NCBI GenBank assembly: GCA_028695415.1
Contig: JAQVIY010000001.1
Span: forward strand, 1-46,783
Direction: 5' to 3'
DNA: 46,783 nt
DNA from: Minisyncoccota bacterium
Lineage (GTDB): Bacteria; Patescibacteriota; Minisyncoccia; Phycocordibacterales; Phycocordibacteraceae
Part shown: positions 35,544 to 44,657 of the stretch, piece by piece
How the letters are laid out: the number at the start of each line of letters is the position of its first letter
How positions within the stretch are numbered: the stretch's first letter is position 1
Made by a program: the position numbers and the translations under genes
Notes under the pieces: generated by a model
Told to the model about the DNA's origin: nothing
Databases searched by the model: none
Seen by the model: the letters and a program-made list of their open reading frames with translations, nothing else

Positions 35544-35885
35544 CTAGATTTTTGAAAACTCGTTCGCCGGTGCCCCGTCCTCTTCGCCGTTGTCTAAAAG
35601 GAAATCGACGCGGGGAAGGCGCATATGCACGTGTGCTTTCAAATGATCCGAGAATGCCTCGCGTTTACGCGCGAGAAGATTCATCGCCGCCTGTGCCTTC
35701 TCGATAGGGAAGACGCTCACAAAGACGAGCATGCGGTCGCCGTGCGCGATACTCTGCGCACGAATGACGGTGATAAGCGATTCGGAACCGGCTTCGCGGG
35801 AGATGAACTGAGCCGCTTCGTGCGCGACAATTTCCTCGGCACGATTCGCTTGTTTACGCGGTTCACGCATCGGAGATGGACTCAT
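35544..35885 (-). CDS. rbfA: ribosome-binding factor A
   Basis: RbfA-like sequence (EEIVAHEAAQFISRE...RLPRVDFLLDNGEEDG) directly after infB with 4-bp overlap. Confidence 0.7.
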   Translation of the reverse strand: MSPSPMREPRKQANRAEEIVAHEAAQFISREAGSESLITVIRAQSIAHGDRMLVFVSVFPIEKAQAAMNLLARKREAFSDHLKAHVHMRLPRVDFLLDNGEEDGAPANEFSKI

Positions 35886-37351
35886 AGGTCAGTAACGACG
35901 AACGCGACGACCTCGTCTCCGTAGGTTGGCGTCTCGCGCGTCTCAATCTCCATACCAAAGTCGCCTTCGATGTGGATTTCTTTCACATCAGCGCGCGCTT
36001 GCTGAAGGTTCGTGATGCTGCCTCGTGCGATTTCAACATCATCGCGCACGAGCTTCATCCGGTCGCCGAGGGTGAGCGTCCCCGAGAGGTGGCGCGCGCC
36101 GAGCACCTGCTTCTTCCCGCTTCCCGAGAAAAGCTTGAGCACCTTTGCTCGCCCGAGCTCTTTTTCGGTCGCGACTTTCGGCACGCTCGCCTCAAGAAGC
36201 TCCTTTACCTTTGTCGAGAGCTCGTAAATTATCGTGAAGGTCTCGACGGCGACATGGTCACGTTCGGCGAGATCGCGCGCGATGGCATCGGTGCCCGTAT
36301 GAAAGGCGATGATGACTGCGCCCGACGCGTATGCTGTCTTCACATCATTCTCTGATACGCTGCCGACACCCGATGCGACGATGCGGATGGCGGCGCGTTC
36401 AAGGGTTATCTTCGCGAGCTCGTGGAGTATCGCGTCGACCGAGCCGGCGACATCCGCTTTCACAATAAGCGGGAGCTCAGTGATGCCCTCGCTCGCGGCG
36501 ACTCGTTCGGGCGTTGCCGCAAGCTCCTTAGCATTCTCTTTTGCGAGCGTCTCAGCCTCCTTCTTATTCTTCACGACGCTGAAGAGCGCGCCGGCAGTCG
36601 GCAACGAGCTGAAGCCGGAGATGCGCGCCGGCTCCGAGGGGCCGGCGGCTTCGACGCGTGCGCCGCGAAAGTCTTCAATGAATCGTATCGGCGCATACGC
36701 CTCGCCCGCGACGACGAATCCGTCGAGCGACAGTGTGCCGTCCTTTACGATAAGCGTCGCCGAAGCCCCGCGCTTCGGGTCTTGGGTCGACTCGAGCACG
36801 AAGCCCTCGGCAGAAGCATCGGGGTCGGCGGTGAGCTCATTCAAGTCAGAAGCAAGGAGTACAAGGTCGAGGAGCTCAGGGATACCCTCGCCGGTTTTCG
36901 AGGAGATAAGAGCGTAGGCGATGTCGCCACCCATGCCCTCGATAAATATCTCGTGCTCGAGAAGCGAGGTCTTAGTGCGTTCAATGTCGGCGTTGTTCTT
37001 ATCTATCTTTGTTATCGCGACGATGTAGGGGATGTTCGCCTCTTTGATAGCGGTGAGCGCATCGAGTGTTTGCGGCATCACCCCTTCGTCGGCGGCGATG
37101 ATAAGGATAGCGATATCTGCCGCTGCCGCGCCGCGCGTGCGGATAGTCTTGAACGCTTCGTGTCCGGGGGTATCGAGGAAGGTTATCGGGCGGCCGTTAT
37201 GCAGGGCGATGTATGCCGCGACGTGCTGGGTGATACCGCCCGCTTCACCCGCGACGACATTTGCCTTCCGGATGTAATCCAAGAGGGAGGACTTGCCATG
37301 ATCTATATGGCCCATCACTGCGATGACGGGCGGTCGTTCTGTCCGCGCCAT
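35882..37351 (-). CDS. infB: translation initiation factor IF-2 (short N-terminus)
   Basis: [49 protein letters not shown]; start uncertain (MARTERPP 37351 or MEDTM 37363). Confidence 0.95.
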   Translation of the reverse strand: MARTERPPVIAVMGHIDHGKSSLLDYIRKANVVAGEAGGITQHVAAYIALHNGRPITFLDTPGHEAFKTIRTRGAAAADIAILIIAADEGVMPQTLDALTAIKEANIPYIVAITKIDKNNADIERTKTSLLEHEIFIEGMGGDIAYALISSKTGEGIPELLDLVLLASDLNELTADPDASAEGFVLESTQDPKRGASATLIVKDGTLSLDGFVVAGEAYAPIRFIEDFRGARVEAAGPSEPARISGFSSLPTAGALFSVVKNKKEAETLAKENAKELAATPERVAASEGITELPLIVKADVAGSVDAILHELAKITLERAAIRIVASGVGSVSENDVKTAYASGAVIIAFHTGTDAIARDLAERDHVAVETFTIIYELSTKVKELLEASVPKVATEKELGRAKVLKLFSGSGKKQVLGARHLSGTLTLGDRMKLVRDDVEIARGSITNLQQARADVKEIHIEGDFGMEIETRETPTYGDEVVAFVVTDL

Positions 37352-37401
37352 AGTGTCTTCCATTTCATCACAAAAATCGCAGGAGCACAACCAATAAAGA
37401 A

Positions 37402-37427
37402 ACTCGCCGGTTTGGATTCCGGCGAGT
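37402..37427 (-). terminator. terminator-like hairpin downstream of the NUDIX-like gene
   Basis: ACTCGCCGG/CCGGCGAGT 9-bp stem; minus-strand T-rich continuation TTTCTTTATT. Confidence 0.6.
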
Positions 37428-37446
37428 GAAGATGAACTTGTACGGC

Positions 37447-37920
37447 TTACGCTTTCTTGAGCCACGCGATGGCTTCGTTCAGGGCCATGATGTGATAGTG
37501 AGGCCGTCTCAACTGCTCCACTTCTTCAAGCGAGAAAGATGCACGCTCGATCTCCTTTCCCTTCGTGTCGTCGAACGAGGGGACCGTCCAGAGATCGGCG
37601 CGCGCGATGAAGAAGAAGATTGCACCGAAATCCTTTCCTTTCCATACCCTCTGAAAGCACTCGATCTGCTGAATAGCGACAGGACCAAGCCTTTTCGCCA
37701 CAGCGCGTCTGGCTGCCTGTTCCGCGTCCAGAAAATCATCGCGAAGAGTGCTTTTTCTATCGACAGGATAGATATGGCTTTCGGGGAATCTCCAGAACAA
37801 GGATTTTCCCGGTGAACGTTTTGCCGTGAGGGCGAGCCTGCTCGATTCAGGATCTATGAGCACGACGATGACCGAGTCAGGTCGTTTTTGCCCAAGGTCC
37901 GGTACTTCGTAGCCAGTCAT
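37447..37920 (-). CDS. NUDIX-like protein with a degenerate Nudix box
   Basis: VIVVLIDPESSRLALTAKRSPGKSLFWRFPESHI...AEQAARRAVAKRLG. Confidence 0.5.
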   Translation of the reverse strand: MTGYEVPDLGQKRPDSVIVVLIDPESSRLALTAKRSPGKSLFWRFPESHIYPVDRKSTLRDDFLDAEQAARRAVAKRLGPVAIQQIECFQRVWKGKDFGAIFFFIARADLWTVPSFDDTKGKEIERASFSLEEVEQLRRPHYHIMALNEAIAWLKKA

Positions 37921-38021
37921 TGAGAATCTCCCAGTGGTTGAACAGCAGACGAATACACTATTTCTGAAAGATGTTCTACCACGTATACAGCATTTATGTC
38001 AACTTCAGGTAGAATGAGCCT

Positions 38022-39227
38022 ATGTGGTGGAAACGAAGAATCTATCTCGACCGTGCTGCCGGCATGAGCGGTAATCCGTCATCATTGCACGAGGAGGGTC
38101 GGCGAGCGAAGCGGATGCTTGAAGACGCGCGAATAATTGTCGCGCGGCTCGTCGAGGTGCAAGCGGATGATGTCATCTTCACGAGTAGCGCGACCGAGAG
38201 TAATGCGCTCGCTATCCTCGGGCATGTGCGCGCCCTGCGTGCGCTTGCCGGGCCTGATGTGCCGGGGCGGAACAATATGCACGTGCTTTATCTGCCGAGC
38301 GCGCATGCCTCGATAATCGAGAATATGAAAATCCTCGAGAAGGAAGGTGTTGCTGTCGAACCGTTACCGATAACGGATTTCCGTGTTGATACCGCTTTGC
38401 TTACGAAGATGCTCCGACCGGAGACCGTGCTCGTCTCGATGGACGCGGTGTGCGGCGAGACGGGGGTCGTCTGGAATACGCGCGAGGTGGCGGGAATACT
38501 CAAAAAGGGCTACTCCGCCCCGTCAGAAAAAGGAAGCGCTCAGGCCGCGAAACCGATGCAACATCCTTTCTCCGGTATGGCGTCGCGCCCCTTGCTCCAT
38601 GTAGATGCGAGTCAGGCGCCCCTTACCGAAAAGATCACTCGCGCGCATTTCGACGCCGATATGCTCACGTTCGATGCGTCAAAGATTAGCGAGGTGCGCG
38701 GCATCGGCGTTTTGGTCGCCCATCGCACCATTCCGCTTGAACCGTTGTATCGCGGCGGAGGACAGGAGCGAGGGTTGCGGGCGGGAAGCGAATCGCCTGA
38801 ACTCGCGAGAGAGTTTGCTCGCGCTCTTGCCGCCGCCGTGCGCACGCACGACTCCTTCCGCATGCACGCATTCGCTCACCGGGCGAGACTCGCGAAACTT
38901 CTTACGGTACTCATTCCGGACATACAAATACAAGAAGGGAAGGCGCAGGCGCCCCATATCCTCAATCTTTCTCTCCCGGGACGCGATACCGACTACCTCG
39001 TGACGCTCCTTGATGAAGAAGGATTCGCAGTTTCTACACGGAGCGCTTGTGAGACCGATAGCGAGGAGGGTTCTCGGGCCGTTTTCTTCCTCACGGGTGA
39101 CCCCGCGCGCGCCCGTTCGACGCTGCGAGTCTCGTGGGGACCGTCCACCCGCTCCCGGGCATTGATGCGTTTTGCAAAGACTCTTGCGCGCGCGGTCGCG
39201 TTTATTGACAACCCTAGTCGCGGGTAG
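38022..39227 (+). CDS. cysteine desulfurase (NifS/IscS-like, class V aminotransferase)
   Basis: DRAAGMSGNPSSLHEEGRRAK, FTSSATESNALAI, HVDASQAP, DASKISEVRGIGVL, GGGQERGLRAGSES, STRSACETDSE. Confidence 0.88.
   Translation: MWWKRRIYLDRAAGMSGNPSSLHEEGRRAKRMLEDARIIVARLVEVQADDVIFTSSATESNALAILGHVRALRALAGPDVPGRNNMHVLYLPSAHASIIENMKILEKEGVAVEPLPITDFRVDTALLTKMLRPETVLVSMDAVCGETGVVWNTREVAGILKKGYSAPSEKGSAQAAKPMQHPFSGMASRPLLHVDASQAPLTEKITRAHFDADMLTFDASKISEVRGIGVLVAHRTIPLEPLYRGGGQERGLRAGSESPELAREFARALAAAVRTHDSFRMHAFAHRARLAKLLTVLIPDIQIQEGKAQAPHILNLSLPGRDTDYLVTLLDEEGFAVSTRSACETDSEEGSRAVFFLTGDPARARSTLRVSWGPSTRSRALMRFAKTLARAVAFIDNPSRG
38505..38593. repeat. nested imperfect palindrome inside the cysteine desulfurase gene
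   Basis: AAGGG (38505-38509)/CCCTT (38589-38593), CGCC (38516-38519)/GGCG (38579-38582), AAAGGA (38529-38534)/TCCTTT (38564-38569). Confidence 0.5.
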
Positions 39228-39240
39228 CATTATTACGATT

Positions 39241-40011
39241 ATGAACATAGAGGAACTCTCCAAATCTCAACTCATACTCCTCACGATTCTCGTGAATTTC
39301 GTGACCTCGGTTGCGACGGGTATCTTGACGGTCTCACTTCTCGACCATGCGCCCGCCTTCGTGACCCAGACGGTGAACCGTGTTGTCGAACGCACTATCG
39401 AGACGGTCGCGGCGGCGGCACCTGCCGCCATCATTCAGGCACCTGCGCCCTCGAATCAAGACCTTGTCACTGCCGCCATCGGCGCAGACGCCGCACGCGC
39501 GGTCGCTATTTATGCCGCTGATACCGGCACTTCCACGCCCGCTATCGCTATCGGCACGTATCTCCCGAAGTCGCGCGCTATCGCGACTGCCGCTCAAGAC
39601 GCTTTGCCGAAAGAAGTACTCGTTGGATTCACTGATGGTTCATACAGCGCCGCGTCGCTTGCACACGAAGGGAGTGGCATCGCTATTTACGGCTTCGCCG
39701 ACAAAACAGTATTGCCCAAAGCATCATCGCCAATCCTGATCGCATCAAACGAACTTCGCCTCGGCGAGACAGCTCTCGCGCTCTCTGCCGACGGTGCCGC
39801 CGCAACCGGCATCGTTGCTCGGGTGAGCGAAAAGGGTATTCATACCACTTTGCCGGATATCGGTGCAGGGAGCGCCGTTGTTGACCTTTCAGGTAATCTT
39901 ATCGGCATAGGCGCAGGTGTTACTCCCGGCCTCCTCATCAGCGCAGATAAAGTAACGTCACTTCTTACGGCGACCTCGACTACCGCAACTTCGACTGCTG
40001 CAGCGAAGTAA
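39241..40011 (+). CDS. membrane-anchored trypsin-like-fold protein, probably catalytically degenerate
   Basis: N-terminal TM, Ala-rich linker, DegP-like ...IGAGSAVVDLSGNLIGIGAGV lacking the canonical GNSGGP. Confidence 0.45.
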   Translation: MNIEELSKSQLILLTILVNFVTSVATGILTVSLLDHAPAFVTQTVNRVVERTIETVAAAAPAAIIQAPAPSNQDLVTAAIGADAARAVAIYAADTGTSTPAIAIGTYLPKSRAIATAAQDALPKEVLVGFTDGSYSAASLAHEGSGIAIYGFADKTVLPKASSPILIASNELRLGETALALSADGAAATGIVARVSEKGIHTTLPDIGAGSAVVDLSGNLIGIGAGVTPGLLISADKVTSLLTATSTTATSTAAAK

Positions 40012-40021
40012 TATCTCTACG

Positions 40022-42709
40022 ATGCCCCCATTCAATAATTTCACTACCAAAGCAAAAGAAGCAGTACGGCGCGCACACGAGCTCGCGATAGAGCGCGGAC
40101 AGAATCACGTTTCGCCGCTTCACTTGCTCGCCGCGCTCGTGCTCCAGGAAGAATCGCTCGTGTTCTCGATACTCGACCGAATGGAAGTCGACACGAATCA
40201 GCTTGGCGATGCGGTGCTTGAACATCTTGAGACTCCCGAGAGCGCCTCGGTACTCTCGCCGGCATATCAGATATACCTCACGCCGGATCTCGCAGAGGCG
40301 CTTGAGGCGGCGGGGAAGATAGCGGCGCGCATGAACGACGCGTTTGTCGGCACTGAGCACCTGTTCCTCGCAGTCGTCGAGCACCCCGGGCCGGCCGCCG
40401 ACCTTCTCGCACGGTTCGGTATCACTCGCGAAGCGGCGCTCGTTGTGCTCAAAGAAATTAAGAGTTCAAAGGACGGACAGAACGCCGAGCCGAAACGCTT
40501 CCGCGCGCTCGCGAAGTATGCGCGCAATCTCACCAAGCTCGCCGCCGAGAATAAGCTCGACCCGGTCATCGGCCGCGACAGCGAGATAAATCGTGTCATC
40601 CAGATACTTGCGCGACGCACCAAGAATAATCCGATTCTCATCGGTGAGGCGGGCGTCGGTAAGACCGCCATCGCCGAAGGGCTCGCCGCACGCATGGCGC
40701 AGAACGATGTTCCCGAATCGCTGAAGGGCAAGGAGCTTCTCTCCCTTGATCTCGGGCTTATGATCGCCGGTACCAAATATCGCGGCGAATTCGAAGAGCG
40801 CATGAAGAACGTGATGAAGGAGGTGGAACGCGCGGAAGGGAAGGTTATCCTCTTTATCGACGAACTTCACACACTCGTAGGCGCCGGAGGCGCCGAGGGC
40901 TCGCTCGACGCGTCGAATATGCTGAAGCCCGCGCTCTCTCGCGGCGAGATACGCGTTATCGGCGCGACGACGCTGAAGGAGTATCAAAAATATATAGAGA
41001 AAGATGCCGCGCTCACGCGCCGGTTCCAGTCGGTGTTCGTCTCTGAGCCTTCAGTAGAAGATGGTGTCGCGATACTTCGCGGTCTGCGCGATAAGTACGA
41101 GCTTTTCCACGGCGTGCGTATTACCGACGGTGCTATCGTCGCGGCGGTTGAGCTCTCGAGCCGCTATATCAGCGATAGATTTTTGCCGGACAAGGCGATT
41201 GATTTGATAGATGAAGCGGCATCAGGACTGCGCATCGCGCTTGAGAATAAGCCGCCGCTTCTTGAGGAGACTGATCGTAAGATTCGCCGGCTTGAGATCG
41301 AGAAGCAGGCCTTGCAGAAAGACTTGGAGGGCGAGCACGCAAAAGAGATAAAAGAACGCATCAAGATTATCGATAAAGAGGTCGCCGACCTGCGCGAGAA
41401 GACGAGCGAGCTCGAGCTCAAATGGAAGAATGAAAAGGAGGTTCTGACCGGCATTCGCGCGGCGAAGACCGAACTTGAGGCGCTCAAGATACAAGCGGAC
41501 AACGCCGAGCTAGCGGCTGACCTCGGTACGGTTGCCGAGATTCGCTACGGCAAGATGCCGGGCATCGAGAAAGACCTGGAGACGAAGCTCAAGCGTCTGA
41601 AGACGCTCCAGAAGTCGCGACGCGTGCTGAATGAAGAGGTGACCGAACAGGACATCGCGTCGGTAGTTTCCCGTTGGACCGGTATTCCGGTTGTACGCAT
41701 GCTCGAAGAAGAGGCGGCAAAGCTTGGCCGTATGGAGAACTCGCTCACAAGCAGCATTATCGGGCAGGATGTCGCGGTGAAGAAAGTTACCGACGCGGTG
41801 AAGCGCTCGCGCGTGGGCATTTCTGATCCGAATCGCCCTATCGGTTCGTTCCTCTTCCTCGGGCCGACCGGTGTCGGTAAGACTGAGCTCTCAAAGAAAC
41901 TTGCGGAGTTTATGTTCAACGACTCTGATGCGCTCGTGCGGGTTGATATGAGCGAGTTTATGGAGAAGCATTCGGTGGCGAAGCTTATCGGCGCGCCGCC
42001 GGGGTATGTCGGCTACGAAGAATCCGGCACCTTGACTGAGCGCATACGTCATCGTCCGTATGCGGTGGTGCTCTTCGACGAGATAGAGAAAGCGCATCCC
42101 GAGGTGTTCAATATCCTTCTGCAGGTGCTCGACTCGGGTCACTTGACCGACGGCAAAGGTCGCAAGGTCAATTTCAAGAATACGATTATCGTGCTCACGA
42201 GCAATATCGGCGGCGAGTTTATCGATAAGCTCGCGAATATCGGTTTCGGCACTGCGGGTGCTACCGAAGCGATGCAGTACGAGCAGACAAAGGAGCGTGT
42301 GATGGGAGCCTTGAAAGAGCACTTCCGTCCCGAATTCTTGAATCGACTCGACGACATCATTATCTTCGATGTGCTCGCGAAAGAGGCGCTCGCCAAGATA
42401 GTCGACACGCAGGTTGAAGAGGTGCAGAAGCGGCTTGCGCAGAAGCGCATCGCGCTCGTACTCGAACCTTCGGTGCACACCTGGCTCGCCGATAAGGGCT
42501 ACAACCCTCAGTATGGCGCCCGCCCACTCCGTCGCACGATACAGGACAAGATACTCACCCCGCTTGCTTCGATGATGGTCGCGCAGGGCGTTATGGAGGG
42601 TGGTACCGTGACCGTCTCTATCAGGAACGACGAACCGCATTTCGAGGTGAAAAAGAAGGCGACACGTGTGTCGCGCGCAGGCGCGTCAGCTGGCACAAAA
42701 GTCGCTTAG
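40022..42709 (+). CDS. clpC: ClpC/ClpB-family AAA+ chaperone
   Basis: Clp N-domain repeats, two AAA modules: [15 protein letters not shown] and [30 protein letters not shown]. Confidence 0.95.
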   Translation: MPPFNNFTTKAKEAVRRAHELAIERGQNHVSPLHLLAALVLQEESLVFSILDRMEVDTNQLGDAVLEHLETPESASVLSPAYQIYLTPDLAEALEAAGKIAARMNDAFVGTEHLFLAVVEHPGPAADLLARFGITREAALVVLKEIKSSKDGQNAEPKRFRALAKYARNLTKLAAENKLDPVIGRDSEINRVIQILARRTKNNPILIGEAGVGKTAIAEGLAARMAQNDVPESLKGKELLSLDLGLMIAGTKYRGEFEERMKNVMKEVERAEGKVILFIDELHTLVGAGGAEGSLDASNMLKPALSRGEIRVIGATTLKEYQKYIEKDAALTRRFQSVFVSEPSVEDGVAILRGLRDKYELFHGVRITDGAIVAAVELSSRYISDRFLPDKAIDLIDEAASGLRIALENKPPLLEETDRKIRRLEIEKQALQKDLEGEHAKEIKERIKIIDKEVADLREKTSELELKWKNEKEVLTGIRAAKTELEALKIQADNAELAADLGTVAEIRYGKMPGIEKDLETKLKRLKTLQKSRRVLNEEVTEQDIASVVSRWTGIPVVRMLEEEAAKLGRMENSLTSSIIGQDVAVKKVTDAVKRSRVGISDPNRPIGSFLFLGPTGVGKTELSKKLAEFMFNDSDALVRVDMSEFMEKHSVAKLIGAPPGYVGYEESGTLTERIRHRPYAVVLFDEIEKAHPEVFNILLQVLDSGHLTDGKGRKVNFKNTIIVLTSNIGGEFIDKLANIGFGTAGATEAMQYEQTKERVMGALKEHFRPEFLNRLDDIIIFDVLAKEALAKIVDTQVEEVQKRLAQKRIALVLEPSVHTWLADKGYNPQYGARPLRRTIQDKILTPLASMMVAQGVMEGGTVTVSIRNDEPHFEVKKKATRVSRAGASAGTKVA

Positions 42710-42710
42710 C

Positions 42711-42821
42711 GCGAAACGGAAAAGGTTATTTTTGAGCACGGCGTATTTTCCTGCTTGAAAATCGCCTCGCCCTCGGCTCGTCAGCCTGCGGGAGTCTCAA
42801 AAATAACCTTTTCCGTTTCGC
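42711..42821. repeat. branched palindrome between clpC and rpmG
   Basis: 26-bp perfect arms GCGAAACGGAAAAGGTTATTTTTGAG (42711-42736)/CTCAAAAATAACCTTTTCCGTTTCGC (42796-42821); inner ATTTTC/GAAAAT and GGCT/AGCC hairpins. Confidence 0.97.
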
Positions 42822-42850
42822 TTGCGGGCAGGTGTCGCATCTGGTATATT
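42822..42850 (+). promoter_or_regulatory. rpmG promoter
   Basis: TTGCGG-N17-TATATT, ending 6 nt before ATG (42857). Confidence 0.65.
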
Positions 42851-42856
42851 TTTCTT

Positions 42857-43012
42857 ATGTCCCAAATCCGCCTTATCAAGCTCAAGTCGACGAAGTCGCC
42901 GCACGTCATCTGGACGCGCAAGAACAAGAAGACCGTCGAGCGTAAGATCGAGCTCACGAAGTTCGACCCCACGCTGAAGAAGCGTGTGCTCTTCAAAGAA
43001 GCGAAGAAATAA
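42857..43012 (+). CDS. rpmG: ribosomal protein bL33-like
   Basis: MSQIRLIKLKSTKSPHVIWTRKNKKTVERKIELTKFDPTLKKRVLFKEAKK. Confidence 0.85.
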   Translation: MSQIRLIKLKSTKSPHVIWTRKNKKTVERKIELTKFDPTLKKRVLFKEAKK

Positions 43013-43013
43013 A

Positions 43014-43038
43014 ACCGCCCCCACAGGGCGGTTTTATT
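43014..43038. terminator. rho-independent terminator
   Basis: AAAACCGCCCccacaGGGCGGTTTTATTTT. Confidence 0.88.
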
Positions 43039-43951
43039 TTACCTCCTGTATCTTCCGCTTCAGTTTCTCATTAAGCTGTATAAAATCGTCGCGGCTTATT
43101 TCCGAGCGTTGCCACCCTTCGATGGTGATACCGTCGCCCTCTCGTCGAGGAATGATGTGGAAGTGGGTGTGTATGATGTACTGCCCGGCATCAAGACCGT
43201 TGTTGAGGAGGACATTGTAGCCTCCATGATCAACGCTGATAGCGTCGCCAACTTTCTTGATGGATACGAGCATGTCTCCCAGGGTCTCATCCGGTATCAT
43301 CGCGAGGTCGGGGTACCTCTTTTTCGGTATGACAAGCACATGCCCGTCCTCGTTTCCGGGAATGTCGATAGACATGAAAGCGGCCGAATGCGGCGTCTCG
43401 TGAAGCATGATGAACGGGTAACCGTTTCGATGGGTGGTTTTTCCGGAAGCCAGATTCTCGAAGAGATAGAATCGCTCAGAGGCGTTCTTGAATACCGCAG
43501 GAGTCTTCCCGACAATGTCTTGCACCGTACGCTCTATCTTCGCTTCTGCCGCGGGTCGGTTCGTCGCATAGTCGGGCACCTCGTCCATGTCTCGCACAGA
43601 GGTCTTTTCGCCGATGGCGAGGTCATTGAAAAGGATGCCATACTTGTAATTGAATTCTGAACGCATGAAGTCGATATGGTCTTCCGCCATGCCGATGACG
43701 ATGTCGTATTGGTCGAGCAGGTCTTTCGTAAGTCGCCTCTGCTCGTGTCGGACATCGTTGATGCCGACTTCGCTTAAGGTTGCGCGTACTTTCGGGTCAA
43801 TTTCTTGTGGCACGGCGAGGGTGCCGGCGGAGCCGACGGTCCAGCCGGAAATCTCGTTATCGGAGAGGTATTTCTTGAAAGATTGTTCCGCAGAGAGGCT
43901 TCGAAAGACGTTCCCGGTGCAGACGAAAAGAATGCTTCTTGAAGAGTTCAT
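43034..43951 (-). CDS. fusion of low-molecular-weight protein tyrosine phosphatase (N) and HIT hydrolase (C)
   Basis: VCTGNVFRS (CX5R) with DEVPDY region; then HTHFHIIPRR HIT triad; start at MNSSRSILFVCTGN (43951). Confidence 0.88.
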   Translation of the reverse strand: MNSSRSILFVCTGNVFRSLSAEQSFKKYLSDNEISGWTVGSAGTLAVPQEIDPKVRATLSEVGINDVRHEQRRLTKDLLDQYDIVIGMAEDHIDFMRSEFNYKYGILFNDLAIGEKTSVRDMDEVPDYATNRPAAEAKIERTVQDIVGKTPAVFKNASERFYLFENLASGKTTHRNGYPFIMLHETPHSAAFMSIDIPGNEDGHVLVIPKKRYPDLAMIPDETLGDMLVSIKKVGDAISVDHGGYNVLLNNGLDAGQYIIHTHFHIIPRREGDGITIEGWQRSEISRDDFIQLNEKLKRKIQEVK

Positions 43952-43991
43952 GACCTTGAGTATATACTTGTCTTTCGATAATACTAAATGT

Positions 43992-44119
43992 GTCGCTTCG
44001 CTCTGTATTTTTGCTTGGCCGCAGAGGACTGCGGCACCCGCATAAAATATAGTCGTCGAAGACACCTCCTTATTTTATGCGGGCTTACGAAGCCTGGGAT
44101 GGAACACTCTCGAAGCGAC
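43992..44119. repeat. branched palindrome upstream of the LMWPTP-HIT gene
   Basis: GTCGCTTCG (43992-44000)/CGAAGCGAC (44111-44119); inner GCCGCAG-agga-CTGCGGC and CCCGCATAAAAT (44037-44048)/ATTTTATGCGGG (44072-44083). Confidence 0.85.
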
Positions 44120-44257
44120 CATTCTCCGCTGGAAGGGGATATTCGGAGTTCATGGAGCCATCCTAGTAGCTTAGTGGGGCGAGAAGCAATCGGCTCTACG
44201 TCTGTTTCCCCTATATATTTTACGGTAGGGGCCACACCCTTTAACCAAGAGGGTGTT

Positions 44258-44304
44258 CGTTTTTAGAAAATGATTCCCTACCAGGCGAAGGCTCGACTGC
44301 GGTA
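44258..44304. repeat. diverged ~47-bp direct repeat, copy 1 (GIY-YIG 3' end)
   Basis: TTTTTAGAAAATGATTCCCTACCAGGCGAAGGCTCGACTGCGGTA; matches 46442-46490. Confidence 0.7.
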
Positions 44305-44586
44305 TGAACGCGCAGCCGCATACCCAAAGGCACGCTTCTTTGCGGGGCTCATGCGCTTAATCGTTTTCTCCGCTTTGCGTGGATTTGAGCTCCATACCGC
44401 ACCAAGGGGGCGGAACCATGTGCCACGGCTCGTATAGGCCCCTCCTCGACCACGCATATGCTCACCCCAACGCACGTAGGGAGATCGGCGGGTCATACCC
44501 GTATAGATGTGTTTTGAGCCATCTGGGCGGGTTGTCTCTGCCACATAGACATAGCCACCCTTAGGTTTCGGAGCACCAGCACTCAT
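44278..44586 (-). CDS. GIY-YIG nuclease domain protein
   Basis: GGYVYVAETTRPDGSKHIYTGMTRRSPYVRWGEHMRGRGGAYTSRG. Confidence 0.85.
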   Translation of the reverse strand: MSAGAPKPKGGYVYVAETTRPDGSKHIYTGMTRRSPYVRWGEHMRGRGGAYTSRGTWFRPLGAVWSSNPRKAEKTIKRMSPAKKRAFGYAAARSYRSRAFAW

Positions 44587-44588
44587 CA

Positions 44589-44622
44589 AAAACAGTATAC
44601 ACTATGTATATTAGTATGTCAA
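44589..44622 (-). promoter_or_regulatory. near-consensus promoter of the GIY-YIG gene
   Basis: Minus strand TTGACA-N17-TATACT-N7-ATG (exact outer coordinate approximate). Confidence 0.75.
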
Positions 44623-44657
44623 GTTTACTACTTATCAATGGAGTCTAAGATAGAGGT

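Noticed and set aside
43984-44266. ORFs across the 43992-44119 palindrome and the spacer to the GIY-YIG gene
   Set aside because: They cross strong hairpins and terminator-like sequence, lack a good start context and show no recognisable domain.
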